64,000 bases of DNA from an uncultured Allomuricauda sp. (GTDB lineage: Bacteria > Bacteroidota > Bacteroidia > Flavobacteriales > Flavobacteriaceae): the NCBI RefSeq assembly GCF_947499585.1, contig NZ_CANMOO010000003.1:124001-188000 (forward strand), given 5' to 3'. Of this stretch, positions 8,922 to 18,359 are shown in pieces (position 1 is the first letter of the stretch; each line of letters opens with the position of its first letter). The notes under the pieces are model-generated. The model made no database searches. It was not told the origin of the DNA and worked only from the letters and a program-made list of their open reading frames with translations. Position numbers and translations under genes: made by a program.

Positions 8922-10013
8922 ATGAAATATTTCCGTCATAGCCTGTTGCTGATCACAACAATTCTGGCATTTAGTTCCTGTAAAAAAGAAGAAAAAAAGA
9001 AGGAAGAAGTACTTCGTCCTGTTAGTTTTCAAGTGGTGGGTACTTCAGATGCCAGCAAAGTGCGCTCTTTTAGTGGAACGGCCAAGGCCAGTGATGAGAT
9101 TGGACTGAGCTTTAGGAGTGGTGGTGTGATTACCAAAGTGAATCATTGGAAGGGCGCCAAAGTAAAGAAAGGAGATGTGGTTGCAAGGCTGGACAATGTG
9201 GAGGCAAATTTAGCTTATGAACAGTCCGTGTCTGCTCTCAACAGTGCAAATTCGGCAATGAAAACAGCCAAATCCGCTCTAGAACGTGTAAAGTCATTGT
9301 ATGAAAGCGGAAGCCAATCGCTAAGTGATTATGAAGCAGCCAAAAACTCCTACCAATCTGCTTTGGATCAATATGAGTCAGCAAAGCGAAACAAAAGCAT
9401 ACAGGCCACTCAAGTAAGTTATGGCATAATTAGGGCGCCCAAAGATGGGGTAATCGCCTGGACCGATGGAGCGGTGGATGAACGCGTGTCTTCAGGACAT
9501 CAATTTGCACTTTTAAATGCCGGTGATGATTTAAAAATTGAGGTAGGATTGCCTGAATCCTTGGTCAATAGAGTAAATGTCGGAATGGAAACGGATTTAG
9601 AATTTTCTGCAATCGAACAAGGTTCTTTCAAAGGTACGGTCATTGAAGTTTCTCCAGCAATTGATCAGAATTCCTCTACCTACATAACAGCTATAGGTAT
9701 CGTAAATCCCTCCGCTGATATTAAACCGGGTATGGCCGCAAATGTCACATTCGATTTTGGTTCAAGTGATGCAACCACAGACAATTCCTTGGTAGTTCCC
9801 GTAAAAGCAGTCGGAGAAGATAGTAATGGAAACTACGTGTTTATTATTGAGACGGATGATGATAAGGTTGGCGTGGTCAAAAAACAAACGATAGAAGTAG
9901 GAGAAATAACCAGCGATGGTTTTAAAATCAGTAGTGGACTAGATGGAGGGGAAAAAATAGCTACCGCGGGATTACAAACTTTATTGGACGGTCAAAAAGT
10001 AAGATTACAATAG
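8922..10013 (+). CDS. RND efflux periplasmic adaptor (membrane fusion) lipoprotein
   Basis: A lipobox ends at Cys20 (LAFSSC), followed by a charged linker. The order then follows the HlyD/AcrA family: lipoyl-like half near 60-95 (GGVITKVNHWKGAKVKKGDVVARLDN region), a helical hairpin near 100-150, the second lipoyl half (IIRAPKDGVIAW), a beta-barrel and a C-terminal membrane-proximal domain. It bridges the inner-membrane pump and the TolC channel. It lies 19 nt after the TolC gene and 21 nt before the pump gene, so the genes are surely one transcription unit. Confidence 0.93.
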   Translation: MKYFRHSLLLITTILAFSSCKKEEKKKEEVLRPVSFQVVGTSDASKVRSFSGTAKASDEIGLSFRSGGVITKVNHWKGAKVKKGDVVARLDNVEANLAYEQSVSALNSANSAMKTAKSALERVKSLYESGSQSLSDYEAAKNSYQSALDQYESAKRNKSIQATQVSYGIIRAPKDGVIAWTDGAVDERVSSGHQFALLNAGDDLKIEVGLPESLVNRVNVGMETDLEFSAIEQGSFKGTVIEVSPAIDQNSSTYITAIGIVNPSADIKPGMAANVTFDFGSSDATTDNSLVVPVKAVGEDSNGNYVFIIETDDDKVGVVKKQTIEVGEITSDGFKISSGLDGGEKIATAGLQTLLDGQKVRLQ

Positions 10014-10034
10014 CCACCTTAAACGATACAAATT

Positions 10035-13000
10035 ATGAATCTTACCAAATTTTCCATCAATAACAACAGGGTTGTATTAAGTATTCTAGGAGTTGTTTTG
10101 CTTATGGGGTTGGTCGGCTATCAAAGCCTTTCACGAGATAGTATGCCACCATATACCATTCGCGTCGCTTCAGTGGTTTCTTCTTTTCCAGGTGCAAGTC
10201 CTGAACGTGTTGAAGAACTGGTCACCGATAAAATTGAAAAAGTGGCCCAAGAACTTCCCGAACTAAAAAAGGTCACAAGTACTTCTAGAACTGGCCTTTC
10301 AGTGGTTCAAGTAGAACTGGTCATGCAGGTTGAGCCTCAGGATCTGCAACCCGTTTGGGACAGGCTTCGAAGAAAGTTAAACAGTATTGAAGGTCTTCCC
10401 AGTGGGGTCCAGCCTCAATTAAAGGATGATGGTATCGGAGAAGTTTTTGGTATCGCAGTGGGCCTAACAAGTGACGGATATTCATTTGCCGATATGAAAA
10501 CATATGCTGATGATATCAGGGATGATTTAATCAAACTTGAAGATGCAGCAAAAGTTGAAATAAATGGAGATCAGGAAGAACGCGTTTTTGTGGAATTTGA
10601 CAATGTAAAACTCAAAAGTTATGGGTTGACTTCCAGCCGTCTGCAGCAACTGATCAGCAATACCAATATTTTAAGCTCTGGAGGGCAAATTAATGTAGAA
10701 GACGAACGCATTATTCTCGAACCAACAGGAAACTTTGATAATGTTACTGACATTGAAGAAATGTTAATCCCTGTTGGGGAAGGAGGTCAAGTCGTTCCTC
10801 TTAAGGATATTACCAATGTTCGAAAAGGATACATTAACCCACCGACACAAATAGTACGAATCAATGGTAAAGAAGCCCTGTCACTTCATGTTTCTTTAAA
10901 ATCTGGCGCAAACATTATAAAGCTTGGAGAAGAATTGGATGGTGTACTTGATATTTGGAGGGGAAAACTGCCTGTAGGACTGGAGTTGAACAGGTTGGCG
11001 TCCATAGATTCTTATATCGACTTAAAGATTAGTGATTTTATTGGAAACCTTTTACAATCCATAGGTATAGTACTGGCGGTCATGCTTTTTTTCCTTGGGC
11101 TGCGAACAGGTCTGGTTATCGCCAGTTTAATCCCCATTGTGACCATAACTACGCTTTTCATCATGGGCTTGATCGATGTTGGTCTTAACCAAATCACTTT
11201 GGCCGCCTTGATTATGGCCTTGGGAATGATGGTGGACAATGGAATTGTGGTTGCGGAATCGATTATGGTCAAGATGGAAAATGGCGCGGACGTAAAAAAA
11301 GCCGCAATAGATTCCTGTTCTGAACTCTTCACACCCTTATTGATTTCGACACTGACAACATCAGCAGCCTTTTTATCCTTTTATATGGCAGAATCCGTTA
11401 TGGGTGATATCATGGGACCAATTTTTGTGGTAATTACCATAGCGTTGCTCTCCTCATGGATTATAGCTTTGAGCATTATTACCTTATTCTGCGTGTTCTT
11501 TTTGAAGATTAAAAAGAAGGAAGAAGGAAAAGAGGGCTTTTTGGACCGTTTGATAAATGGTTTGAAAGCCAAATACAAAGATTTAATATTGGTTGCGCTC
11601 AACTGGAAGCGAACGGTACTTTTTGGTATTGTTGGACTTTTTGTGCTATCGATTTTAGGTTTTGGATTGTTGGCCTTTGTATTCTTTCCTGACAGTGACC
11701 GTAATATGATCACCGCAGACGTGAATCTTCCCGAAGGCACAAAGATTGAACGCACACAAGAAATGGTTACTGCCATTGAAACGTTCATGAAAAGTACACT
11801 CCAAGTTTCTGATAACAACCCAGACGGGATTGTAGATTGGTCAGCTTATATAGGTGAAGGACCATCTACTTATGATTTAGGATATAACCCTGATGAAGCG
11901 AACTCCAACTACGCGCATATCCTAATAAATACCTCCAATTTTTTGGTAAATAATGAGATGGTCAAAAAACTGGATTCCTTTAGTTTCAATACTTTCCCCA
12001 ATGCGGATATTAAAGTAGGTCTTCTGGGTTCAGGTGGTGGTGGAACACCTATTGAAATTAAAGTTTCAGGTGATGATCCAGATAAATTGGCACAAATATC
12101 CCAAACTATAAAAACCAAGTTGTTCGGAATTTCTGGCACCAAGAATATCAAAGATGATTGGGGACCAAAAGGAAAAAAATTCATCATTGACATCGACCAA
12201 AATAAAGCACAGCTTGCAGGTGTGACCAATCAAGATATTGCAACTTCTTTGCAAACCGTATTGGATGGATTTACGACAGGGGAGTATCGCGAGGAAGATA
12301 AATCCATTCCCATTGTAATGTTAAGCGACCAAAACAAACAACAATCTTTAGCCTCGTTGGAAACTTTGAATATCTATGCCCAAAGTTCTGGAAAAAGTGT
12401 TCCCTTATTGCAGGTAGCATCCATAATTCCACAATGGCAGTACACTCGTATCAAACGTTTGAATCTCACGCGAACAATAAATATTTCAAGTGAATTGACC
12501 GAAGGCGGTAATGCCTCGGCAATTACAGCTGAAATTACACCTTGGCTAGAGGAGCAAGTGGCAATCTGGGGTTCTGGATATAGTTATAAGCTTGGTGGAG
12601 ATGCTGAAAGCACTGCTGAGAATATGGGAGCGGTTGCTAGTTATTTACCTTTGTCTGCTTTTATTATTGTGATGCTATTGATTATTCAATTCAACTCTTT
12701 TAGGAAAATGGTTATGATTGTTTGCACCATTCCATTGGGAATTATAGGAATGGTATTGGGCTTATTGATTTTTAATGTTCCCTTTGGATTTATGGCTTTT
12801 TTGGGAGTCATTTCTTTAGCTGGTATTGTCATTAACAATGCCATCGTTCTGGTGGATAGAATTGAGATAGAGGAAAATGAAATAAAACGTAAGCCTCAGG
12901 ATGCCATTATTGCAGCCTGTCTTCAAAGGTTCAGACCAATTTTATTGGCAACTTTCACAACCGTTTTGGGTTTGATTCCATTATACCTTGGTGGAGGTGA

Positions 13001-13145
13001 AATGTGGGAGCCCATGGCAGTGACGATTATGGTTGGATTATTATTTGGGACTGTAATCACCCTACTTTTCATCCCTGCATTTTATAGTGTTTTATATAAG
13101 GTAGATTATAGGGGTTATCATTTTAACAAAGAACTTCTGGATTAA
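10035..13145 (+). CDS. RND efflux transporter permease (AcrB/HAE family)
   Basis: This 1036-residue protein has the RND pattern: an N-terminal membrane helix, a large periplasmic loop, a block of helices around 330-490, a second periplasmic loop and a second block of helices near 860-1020. TM4 has ALGMMVDNGIVVAES, where the usual Asp-Asp proton relay of AcrB is Asp-Asn; other families also show single-Asp variants. The second half has SLAGIVINNAIVLVDR. It probably exports a hydrophobic or amphiphilic compound by proton antiport. Substrate cannot be deduced. Confidence 0.93.
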   Translation: MNLTKFSINNNRVVLSILGVVLLMGLVGYQSLSRDSMPPYTIRVASVVSSFPGASPERVEELVTDKIEKVAQELPELKKVTSTSRTGLSVVQVELVMQVEPQDLQPVWDRLRRKLNSIEGLPSGVQPQLKDDGIGEVFGIAVGLTSDGYSFADMKTYADDIRDDLIKLEDAAKVEINGDQEERVFVEFDNVKLKSYGLTSSRLQQLISNTNILSSGGQINVEDERIILEPTGNFDNVTDIEEMLIPVGEGGQVVPLKDITNVRKGYINPPTQIVRINGKEALSLHVSLKSGANIIKLGEELDGVLDIWRGKLPVGLELNRLASIDSYIDLKISDFIGNLLQSIGIVLAVMLFFLGLRTGLVIASLIPIVTITTLFIMGLIDVGLNQITLAALIMALGMMVDNGIVVAESIMVKMENGADVKKAAIDSCSELFTPLLISTLTTSAAFLSFYMAESVMGDIMGPIFVVITIALLSSWIIALSIITLFCVFFLKIKKKEEGKEGFLDRLINGLKAKYKDLILVALNWKRTVLFGIVGLFVLSILGFGLLAFVFFPDSDRNMITADVNLPEGTKIERTQEMVTAIETFMKSTLQVSDNNPDGIVDWSAYIGEGPSTYDLGYNPDEANSNYAHILINTSNFLVNNEMVKKLDSFSFNTFPNADIKVGLLGSGGGGTPIEIKVSGDDPDKLAQISQTIKTKLFGISGTKNIKDDWGPKGKKFIIDIDQNKAQLAGVTNQDIATSLQTVLDGFTTGEYREEDKSIPIVMLSDQNKQQSLASLETLNIYAQSSGKSVPLLQVASIIPQWQYTRIKRLNLTRTINISSELTEGGNASAITAEITPWLEEQVAIWGSGYSYKLGGDAESTAENMGAVASYLPLSAFIIVMLLIIQFNSFRKMVMIVCTIPLGIIGMVLGLLIFNVPFGFMAFLGVISLAGIVINNAIVLVDRIEIEENEIKRKPQDAIIAACLQRFRPILLATFTTVLGLIPLYLGGGEMWEPMAVTIMVGLLFGTVITLLFIPAFYSVLYKVDYRGYHFNKELLD

Positions 13146-13148
13146 GAA

Positions 13149-13820
13149 ATGTTCAAAAAGCTATATTCATATCGTTTTGAGTTTTTCTTTATCACCCAAA
13201 TGGCTATTTTATTTGGCTCACTATTCATTCCTGGAGCTTTTTTTGAGGATACCCTGGCCCCCATTCTTTTCCAATTGAACTTACTTGCTGGTATTATTTT
13301 AATATACAAACAAAAAGAGGTGTTTTGGTTCTTTCTTGTTTTGTTACTGATTGGAGGAACAATTATTGGCATTGCAACGGCAACCCATGAAATGTCATTG
13401 ACTACCAGTTATATTCAGTTTGGTATTTATTTCTCTTTTTACTTGGTAGTCACCTTCGAAATCATAAAACAGGTATGGCAAACCCGTGAAGTAAACAAAA
13501 CGGTAATTTATGGTCTGATAAGTGGATTTATATCACTGGGTCTCATAGGTTTCTTTATTTGCATGAGTATTGAACTGGCCAATCCTGAGTCATTTAGAGG
13601 AGGACTATTGGCCATGCAAGAGACTCTACCACATACGCTTACAGAGCAGCTTATGTACTTTAGCTTTATTACAATGATGACCATCGGCTATGGAGATATA
13701 TTGCCAGTAACACCCCTTGCACAAAAAGCAGCCATTTTAATTGGATTAATGGGGCAGTTTTATCTCGTTATTATTACCGCTGTAGTAGTGGGGAAATTTA
13801 TTAATAAGTCCAAAACGTAA
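13149..13820 (+). CDS. Potassium channel family protein (TIGYGD filter)
   Basis: The protein has about six hydrophobic segments and ends with a pore loop and inner helix: MMTIGYGDILPVT at residues 176-188 holds the K+ selectivity filter TIGYGD, followed by AILIGLMGQFYLVIITAVVVG. No cytosolic RCK domain is present. The gene begins 3 nt after the RND pump, so it belongs to the efflux operon. A channel in this position could adjust membrane potential to support proton-driven efflux, but that is inference. Confidence 0.88.
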   Translation: MFKKLYSYRFEFFFITQMAILFGSLFIPGAFFEDTLAPILFQLNLLAGIILIYKQKEVFWFFLVLLLIGGTIIGIATATHEMSLTTSYIQFGIYFSFYLVVTFEIIKQVWQTREVNKTVIYGLISGFISLGLIGFFICMSIELANPESFRGGLLAMQETLPHTLTEQLMYFSFITMMTIGYGDILPVTPLAQKAAILIGLMGQFYLVIITAVVVGKFINKSKT

Positions 13821-14873
13821 TTAGTTGTTTCTCCAAATAGAGAACATATTAATTTGTCCTAACCTTCCTCGCAAAACAACTTCTCCTTCAAATTTTGTGT
13901 TAATCGAAGAATCCTTTTCTAAACTATGCAGCAATGTCTCTGATATAATAAAATCTGCTCCTAGCTTATTGCATTCTCCCTGAAGTCTTGCCGCGGTGTT
14001 TATGGTGTCACCATGGTAGGCAATCTCTCGTTTAATTTCTCCAACTTCAGTAACTGTGATGACTCCTGAGTTTAATCCCGCTTTAAAAACAGGCATTTCA
14101 TTGTATTTTGAAATATAGTAATCTTCTTTTCTTTTAAGTTCGTCTTTAAAGGCGTAAAAAGCTTTAACACAATTGTTGTATTTAAGTCCATCTTCCAAGC
14201 TCCATGTCAATACTGCTTCGTCGCCTACGTATTGATATACCTTTGCTCCAAATTTGGCAACTACCGCTAAATCATAAAAGCAATCCTGAATCAATTCACT
14301 ATACCTTACATTCCCTAATTTTTCCGCCAAAGTTGTTGATCCTTTAAGATCTAAAAACATGAATATCTGTTTGTCCTCTTTGGGGTAATAAAACCGACCT
14401 TTTATCAAATTCAACAGATTGCCCTTTCCTAAAATCCAATCAATATGAATAAATAGGTTAATTGTGAAGTTTACAATTAAAGCATAAATAAAGCCAAGCC
14501 ATACTTCCGGGAGAGATGTGAAAAAATCTTGTATTGTAACAATATCTTTTACAAGCTCAAAAGCCTTGAACACTTGAAAAAGAATTAATACAAGAAAAAT
14601 CGCCATGACGGTCTGTGTCAAAAGCACAATAAACTGAAGCTTTAAAAAGGGTACTCTGCCTTTTATGAATTTGTCAATTAATCCAAAAAGAATTCCATAA
14701 AACAAACCTTGGAAAATCCATGTGAGAATAAAAAAAAGAACTAGACTCTCTGGTCCACTGCTAAATGTGTCCGATTGATTGCTGTTGACACTGGTGCCCA
14801 AAAACCAAACCACATTAGCAACAAACCAACCAAGGAGATAACTTTTGGTAATGCTGATGAATTTTGACTTCAT
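13821..14873 (-). CDS. Membrane-bound class III adenylate/guanylate cyclase
   Basis: The N-terminal 165 residues contain four or five hydrophobic helices. A cyclase homology domain follows from about 185 to 345. FMFLDLKGSTTLAEKLG holds the first metal-binding Asp, YVGDEAVLTW the second, and HGDTINTAARLQGECN the transition-state Asn/Arg. The product (cAMP or cGMP) cannot be read from the sequence. The gene is convergent with the efflux operon. A paralogue with the same architecture lies at 25536-26591 on the other strand. Its signal could be sensed by cNMP-binding regulators, but no link is shown. Confidence 0.88.
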   Translation of the reverse strand: MKSKFISITKSYLLGWFVANVVWFLGTSVNSNQSDTFSSGPESLVLFFILTWIFQGLFYGILFGLIDKFIKGRVPFLKLQFIVLLTQTVMAIFLVLILFQVFKAFELVKDIVTIQDFFTSLPEVWLGFIYALIVNFTINLFIHIDWILGKGNLLNLIKGRFYYPKEDKQIFMFLDLKGSTTLAEKLGNVRYSELIQDCFYDLAVVAKFGAKVYQYVGDEAVLTWSLEDGLKYNNCVKAFYAFKDELKRKEDYYISKYNEMPVFKAGLNSGVITVTEVGEIKREIAYHGDTINTAARLQGECNKLGADFIISETLLHSLEKDSSINTKFEGEVVLRGRLGQINMFSIWRNN

Positions 14874-14927
14874 TTAGTTTTCTTGTTCAAGAAGTGTGTT
14901 AATATTACAATTTATCATAGTAACTTC

Positions 14928-14935
14928 TAGGTTTG
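14928..14935 (+). promoter_or_regulatory. Candidate -7 promoter element upstream of the HtrA-like gene
   Basis: TAGGTTTG matches TAnnTTTG. It lies about 155 nt upstream of the chosen start codon, and no TTG is found at the expected -33 distance, so support is limited. Confidence 0.3.
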
Positions 14936-15090
14936 TACAGATATATTTTCAAAATTTAATATTACAGAAGATGGTACTTTTTCCCTAACCCAGTAAATGC
15001 GTAAATTCAACTAGTAAGGGATTGAATGACATCAGTATCTTTAAAGAAATTATAGAAGGATGGGCTAGTAAGCCCTTAAATAAATCAAAC

Positions 15091-16101
15091 ATGCGTTATC
15101 TACTATTGGGTATTACCATATTGCTCTATACATCCTCTAAAGCACAGGATTTATCTAAACTATATGAAACAGTACGGCCTTCGGTGGTGGTTATTTTTTC
15201 AGAAGAAAAAAAACTTGAGAAACAGGGAGCCTCCCTTAAAATGGTTAGTTCACAAAGCTTGGGTTCTGGATTTTTAATTTCGGATACTGAAATTTTGACG
15301 GCAGCACATGTGGTTGATGTAGCCGAACAACTTTTAGTTCAGTTTTTAGATGGAGAAATCATTGAAGCCAAGGTTGTGTCTTCATTTAAAAATTCCGATA
15401 TCGCATTAATATCCTTAACTACACCAAAGAAAAATGCTATTACTGCTACGCTAGGGGATTCTGATGAAAGTAAGATAGGGGAACGGGTAGTTATTGTAGG
15501 CGCCCCTTTTGGGCTAAGACACTCGCTTTCATCAGGCTATATTAGTGGTTTAATTAAAAATAATGAAGATAAAAATCCTTTTACCAATGCTGAATATATT
15601 CAAACAGATGCGGCCATCAATACCGGCAATTCCGGTGGTCCAATGTTTAACCTAAAAGGAGAGGTTATTGGAATTGTTAGTCATATTAAGACAATTACGG
15701 GAGGTTTTCAAGGAATTGGTTTTGCAGCCACATCGAATATTGCAAAAAAACTGCTGTTGGACAAGAAAATACTTTGGACTGGAGCAGAGGTTGTACCATT
15801 ATCAGGTGAAAGCGCTAAAATGCTGAACGTGCCCCAGAACGATGCCTTATTAGTGCAACGTGTAGTTTCGAATTCCCCTTTTGGCAAAATGGGTCTGCGC
15901 GGCGGAACCCTTGAAGCAACCATAGGGGAACAAACCATATTGCTAGGTGGAGATATTATTCTTGCAGTTAATGGAATTCGTTTTGAATTTACTGATGAAA
16001 CTTTGACCAAATTAGGCGATTTTGCAAATACATTGAAACCTGGCGACCCTATCGCTCTGGAAATTCTAAGGGATGGAAAAGTAATCTTATTGAGAAATTA
16101 A
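15091..16101 (+). CDS. HtrA/DegP-like trypsin-family serine protease with PDZ domain
   Basis: The start is placed at the ATG at 15091 rather than 15022, because a clean signal peptide (MRYLLLGITILLYTSSKAQ) begins there. In this numbering the catalytic triad is His73 (TAAHVVD), Asp103 (NSDIAL) and Ser181 (NTGNSGGPM). A single PDZ domain occupies about 240-335 (GGDIILAVNGIRF). With 336 residues it has one PDZ, like DegS, rather than two like DegP. It should work in the periplasm in protein quality control or regulated proteolysis. Confidence 0.88.
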   Translation: MRYLLLGITILLYTSSKAQDLSKLYETVRPSVVVIFSEEKKLEKQGASLKMVSSQSLGSGFLISDTEILTAAHVVDVAEQLLVQFLDGEIIEAKVVSSFKNSDIALISLTTPKKNAITATLGDSDESKIGERVVIVGAPFGLRHSLSSGYISGLIKNNEDKNPFTNAEYIQTDAAINTGNSGGPMFNLKGEVIGIVSHIKTITGGFQGIGFAATSNIAKKLLLDKKILWTGAEVVPLSGESAKMLNVPQNDALLVQRVVSNSPFGKMGLRGGTLEATIGEQTILLGGDIILAVNGIRFEFTDETLTKLGDFANTLKPGDPIALEILRDGKVILLRN

Positions 16102-16155
16102 ATCCCCAATTATTTATAGCCTTGGTTTGTACAAGTGATTTGGCATATTTTCAAA

Positions 16156-17988
16156 TCACAATTTGCCGATTTTTGGAAGCATCAATTCTTTTTTGTCATG
16201 AAACTGCTCCATTTGGGATAGAATTTTATTTAGCAATTGTAGTGCCTCATTAATATAAGGTCCTTTGTTCAGCATTACACATTCAGCATGAAGTGAGTTT
16301 ACTGTATCCGTTATTTCAGATCTAGAGGGCAACCCATTTTTGGCGAAGTTTTCAAGAACTTGGGTGGCCCAAACTACAGGTATGTGTGCAGCACCGCACA
16401 AGTTCAATATACCTTCTTGCGCTTTTCCTATGGAATCCCACCCTGTTTCAACTGCTAAATCCCCTCTTGCAATCATAACACCTATATACTTCACTTTCAT
16501 GGCCGCCAATAATATCTCTACCAAGTTATCAAAGGCAAATCGGGTTTCTATTTTAAGAATAACACTTAATTTATTGACAACATCCCATTTTTCCAATTCT
16601 GTCAACAGCTCCTCGACATCCTTTCCAGAATTCACAAATGAGAAGTTTACGATGTCCGCATGCTTTGCCACAAATTCAAGATCAATCTTATCTTTGGTGG
16701 TAAGGCCACTGATTCCCAAAGCGGTCTTGGGAAAATTTATACCTTTTTCGGCCTTTAGCTTTAAACCTTTAAGTGATGCTCTTGTTATCCTTACTTCAAG
16801 ATGGTCAGGGAATATTGATTCTATCCGACCTTCAATCTTACCATCATCAAATAAAATGGTATCTCCTTCTTTTATACTCTCAAAAACGGCAGGGACCTGA
16901 CATGATATACTTGCCCACTTAATAAGATTTCCCTCTTCATCGAATACTGCCGGATTTCCCAAAGCATTTTCTTTGGTTACTATAAGAACATCATTCGTTT
17001 TGAGCAAGATAGATTGTTCAATGGTAGGAAGTTCCCCAACGACAGCCTCTTCCAATCCCTCATCTTCATGCTGTATCACCGTCCCAGTGCTTATATAGAC
17101 CGTTTTATAACAATGCACATGCACTTCGTCTTGAGCTATATGTATTACCTCCAACTTCCTTCGTTTGTTTCGAGTGTCTCTTAACGTTAATTTATCTCCC
17201 GTAGATAATTTTTGTAACCATTCCATAGGTAAGGGTAGGCTATTCGATGGAGAGTCTTTTTCAATACTGGAAACAAGAATCAATAGAGCAGGTTTTACCA
17301 CATTTCCCAAAACATCTCTTTTTGGACTAAACTTTTTAACTTTTGGCCCCGGGGTTATATTTCCGGTCCGGATTTTCGGGCCTGCAAGGTCCATGGCAAT
17401 CTTAACATCCTTTTCCAATTCTATAGAAGCCTGTTTTACATGTAAGATGATTTTTTTCCAAATTTCTGGCCCATCATGGGCGCAATTGACTCTTGCGCAG
17501 TTCATGCCATTCTTCACCATGTCCAAAACCATTTGATAATTGTAAGCAGCTTCGGTGGGTTGCGTTACCATAATACGGACTCTGCGTCCCTTGCGTTTAC
17601 CAAAAAGTTCTTTGGTGTGGCCTGCCACCAACTTCTTTTTGGTCTTTATGGTCAATCCGGGTTTCATGGTTTCCAAAGGCATATCATTTAACAAACTATA
17701 CAAGTTAAATCTCGTTTTTGCCAAACTGAATAGTACGTGACCTTCTGCATTGGCAAGTCTGGTAAACCCTAAATTCTGTAGCTTTTTCTGAACGCTCCTT
17801 AGGTCGAACTGCCTGAAGGTTGTATAGTGAATTAGGTTGCGTGCACTTTCTTGGTATATGGGATGTATGTTGCTTAAAATATGCTTCGCCTCCTCCTCAT
17901 TTGACTTTATGGCTGCTACAATGAGTTCAATTTTTGCAATTAACTTCTCTATTTTACCTTCTTTTCTTTTTTCCTCTTCTACCTCCAT
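16156..17988 (-). CDS. Atypical pyruvate kinase-like protein
   Basis: After about 130 unassigned N-terminal residues, a pyruvate kinase TIM barrel begins: GMNCARVNCAHDG stands for the family's RxNxSHG, AMDLAGPKIRTG for the (D)TKGPEIR strand, VILKIETRFAF contains the catalytic Lys, VMIARGDLAVETGW the metal site, and ATQVLENFAKNGLPSRSEITD the final barrel motif. A large insertion lies where the B lid domain normally sits (about 215-410). The protein ends just after the barrel, so the C-terminal allosteric domain is missing. Several active-site residues deviate (AHD for SHG). It may be a divergent phosphotransferase rather than the glycolytic enzyme. Confidence 0.8.
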   Translation of the reverse strand: MEVEEEKRKEGKIEKLIAKIELIVAAIKSNEEEAKHILSNIHPIYQESARNLIHYTTFRQFDLRSVQKKLQNLGFTRLANAEGHVLFSLAKTRFNLYSLLNDMPLETMKPGLTIKTKKKLVAGHTKELFGKRKGRRVRIMVTQPTEAAYNYQMVLDMVKNGMNCARVNCAHDGPEIWKKIILHVKQASIELEKDVKIAMDLAGPKIRTGNITPGPKVKKFSPKRDVLGNVVKPALLILVSSIEKDSPSNSLPLPMEWLQKLSTGDKLTLRDTRNKRRKLEVIHIAQDEVHVHCYKTVYISTGTVIQHEDEGLEEAVVGELPTIEQSILLKTNDVLIVTKENALGNPAVFDEEGNLIKWASISCQVPAVFESIKEGDTILFDDGKIEGRIESIFPDHLEVRITRASLKGLKLKAEKGINFPKTALGISGLTTKDKIDLEFVAKHADIVNFSFVNSGKDVEELLTELEKWDVVNKLSVILKIETRFAFDNLVEILLAAMKVKYIGVMIARGDLAVETGWDSIGKAQEGILNLCGAAHIPVVWATQVLENFAKNGLPSRSEITDTVNSLHAECVMLNKGPYINEALQLLNKILSQMEQFHDKKELMLPKIGKL

Positions 17989-18152
17989 ATGTATACCATT
18001 TTAAACCAGTAATTGCGATGACATCCGCGTCAACGTTAAGAAATCCATGTAAAATCGAGTAGTATCCATTCCTATGTGCTGACCTAATATTCTAAAAATG
18101 CTGATAAGTACGTTAAGTCCAGAATCATGAAAATCAATTTCTTATTTCATAA

Positions 18153-18359
18153 TTAATTTAAAGAAGTCTTCAATTTTGATTTATGAACTTTAAAAAAAAT
18201 AATTAAGGACACAGCTATTACCACTGCAATCAAAACATAAATAAATTTAGGAACAGGTACGGGATCTCCCGCTGCGTAGCTGTGTAATCCTGATAAATAG
18301 TAGTTTACGCCGAAAAAAGCCATAATGATAGATCCAAAAGCAAAAACACTTGTCACATT
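18153..18359 (-). pseudogene. Orphan 3' end of a ccsA-like cytochrome c synthase gene
   Basis: The 67 codons match the last 70 of the ccsBA gene at 19083-22244 almost residue for residue over the conserved part (SVFAFGSIIM, GVNYYLSGLHSYAAGDPVPVPKF), then diverge in the tail. The reading frame follows directly after the stop codon of the DUF3313 lipoprotein gene, in the same frame, starting with AAT GTG where intact ccsA also has codons for Asn-Val. No upstream ccsA sequence remains. This is a remnant of a second copy or of an unequal recombination, not a functional synthase. Confidence 0.85.

Noticed and set aside
16134..16160. Inverted repeat GTGATTT/AAATCAC near the end of the pyruvate kinase-like gene
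   Set aside because: Arms are short, the loop is 11 nt and it overlaps the coding end. No T run follows.
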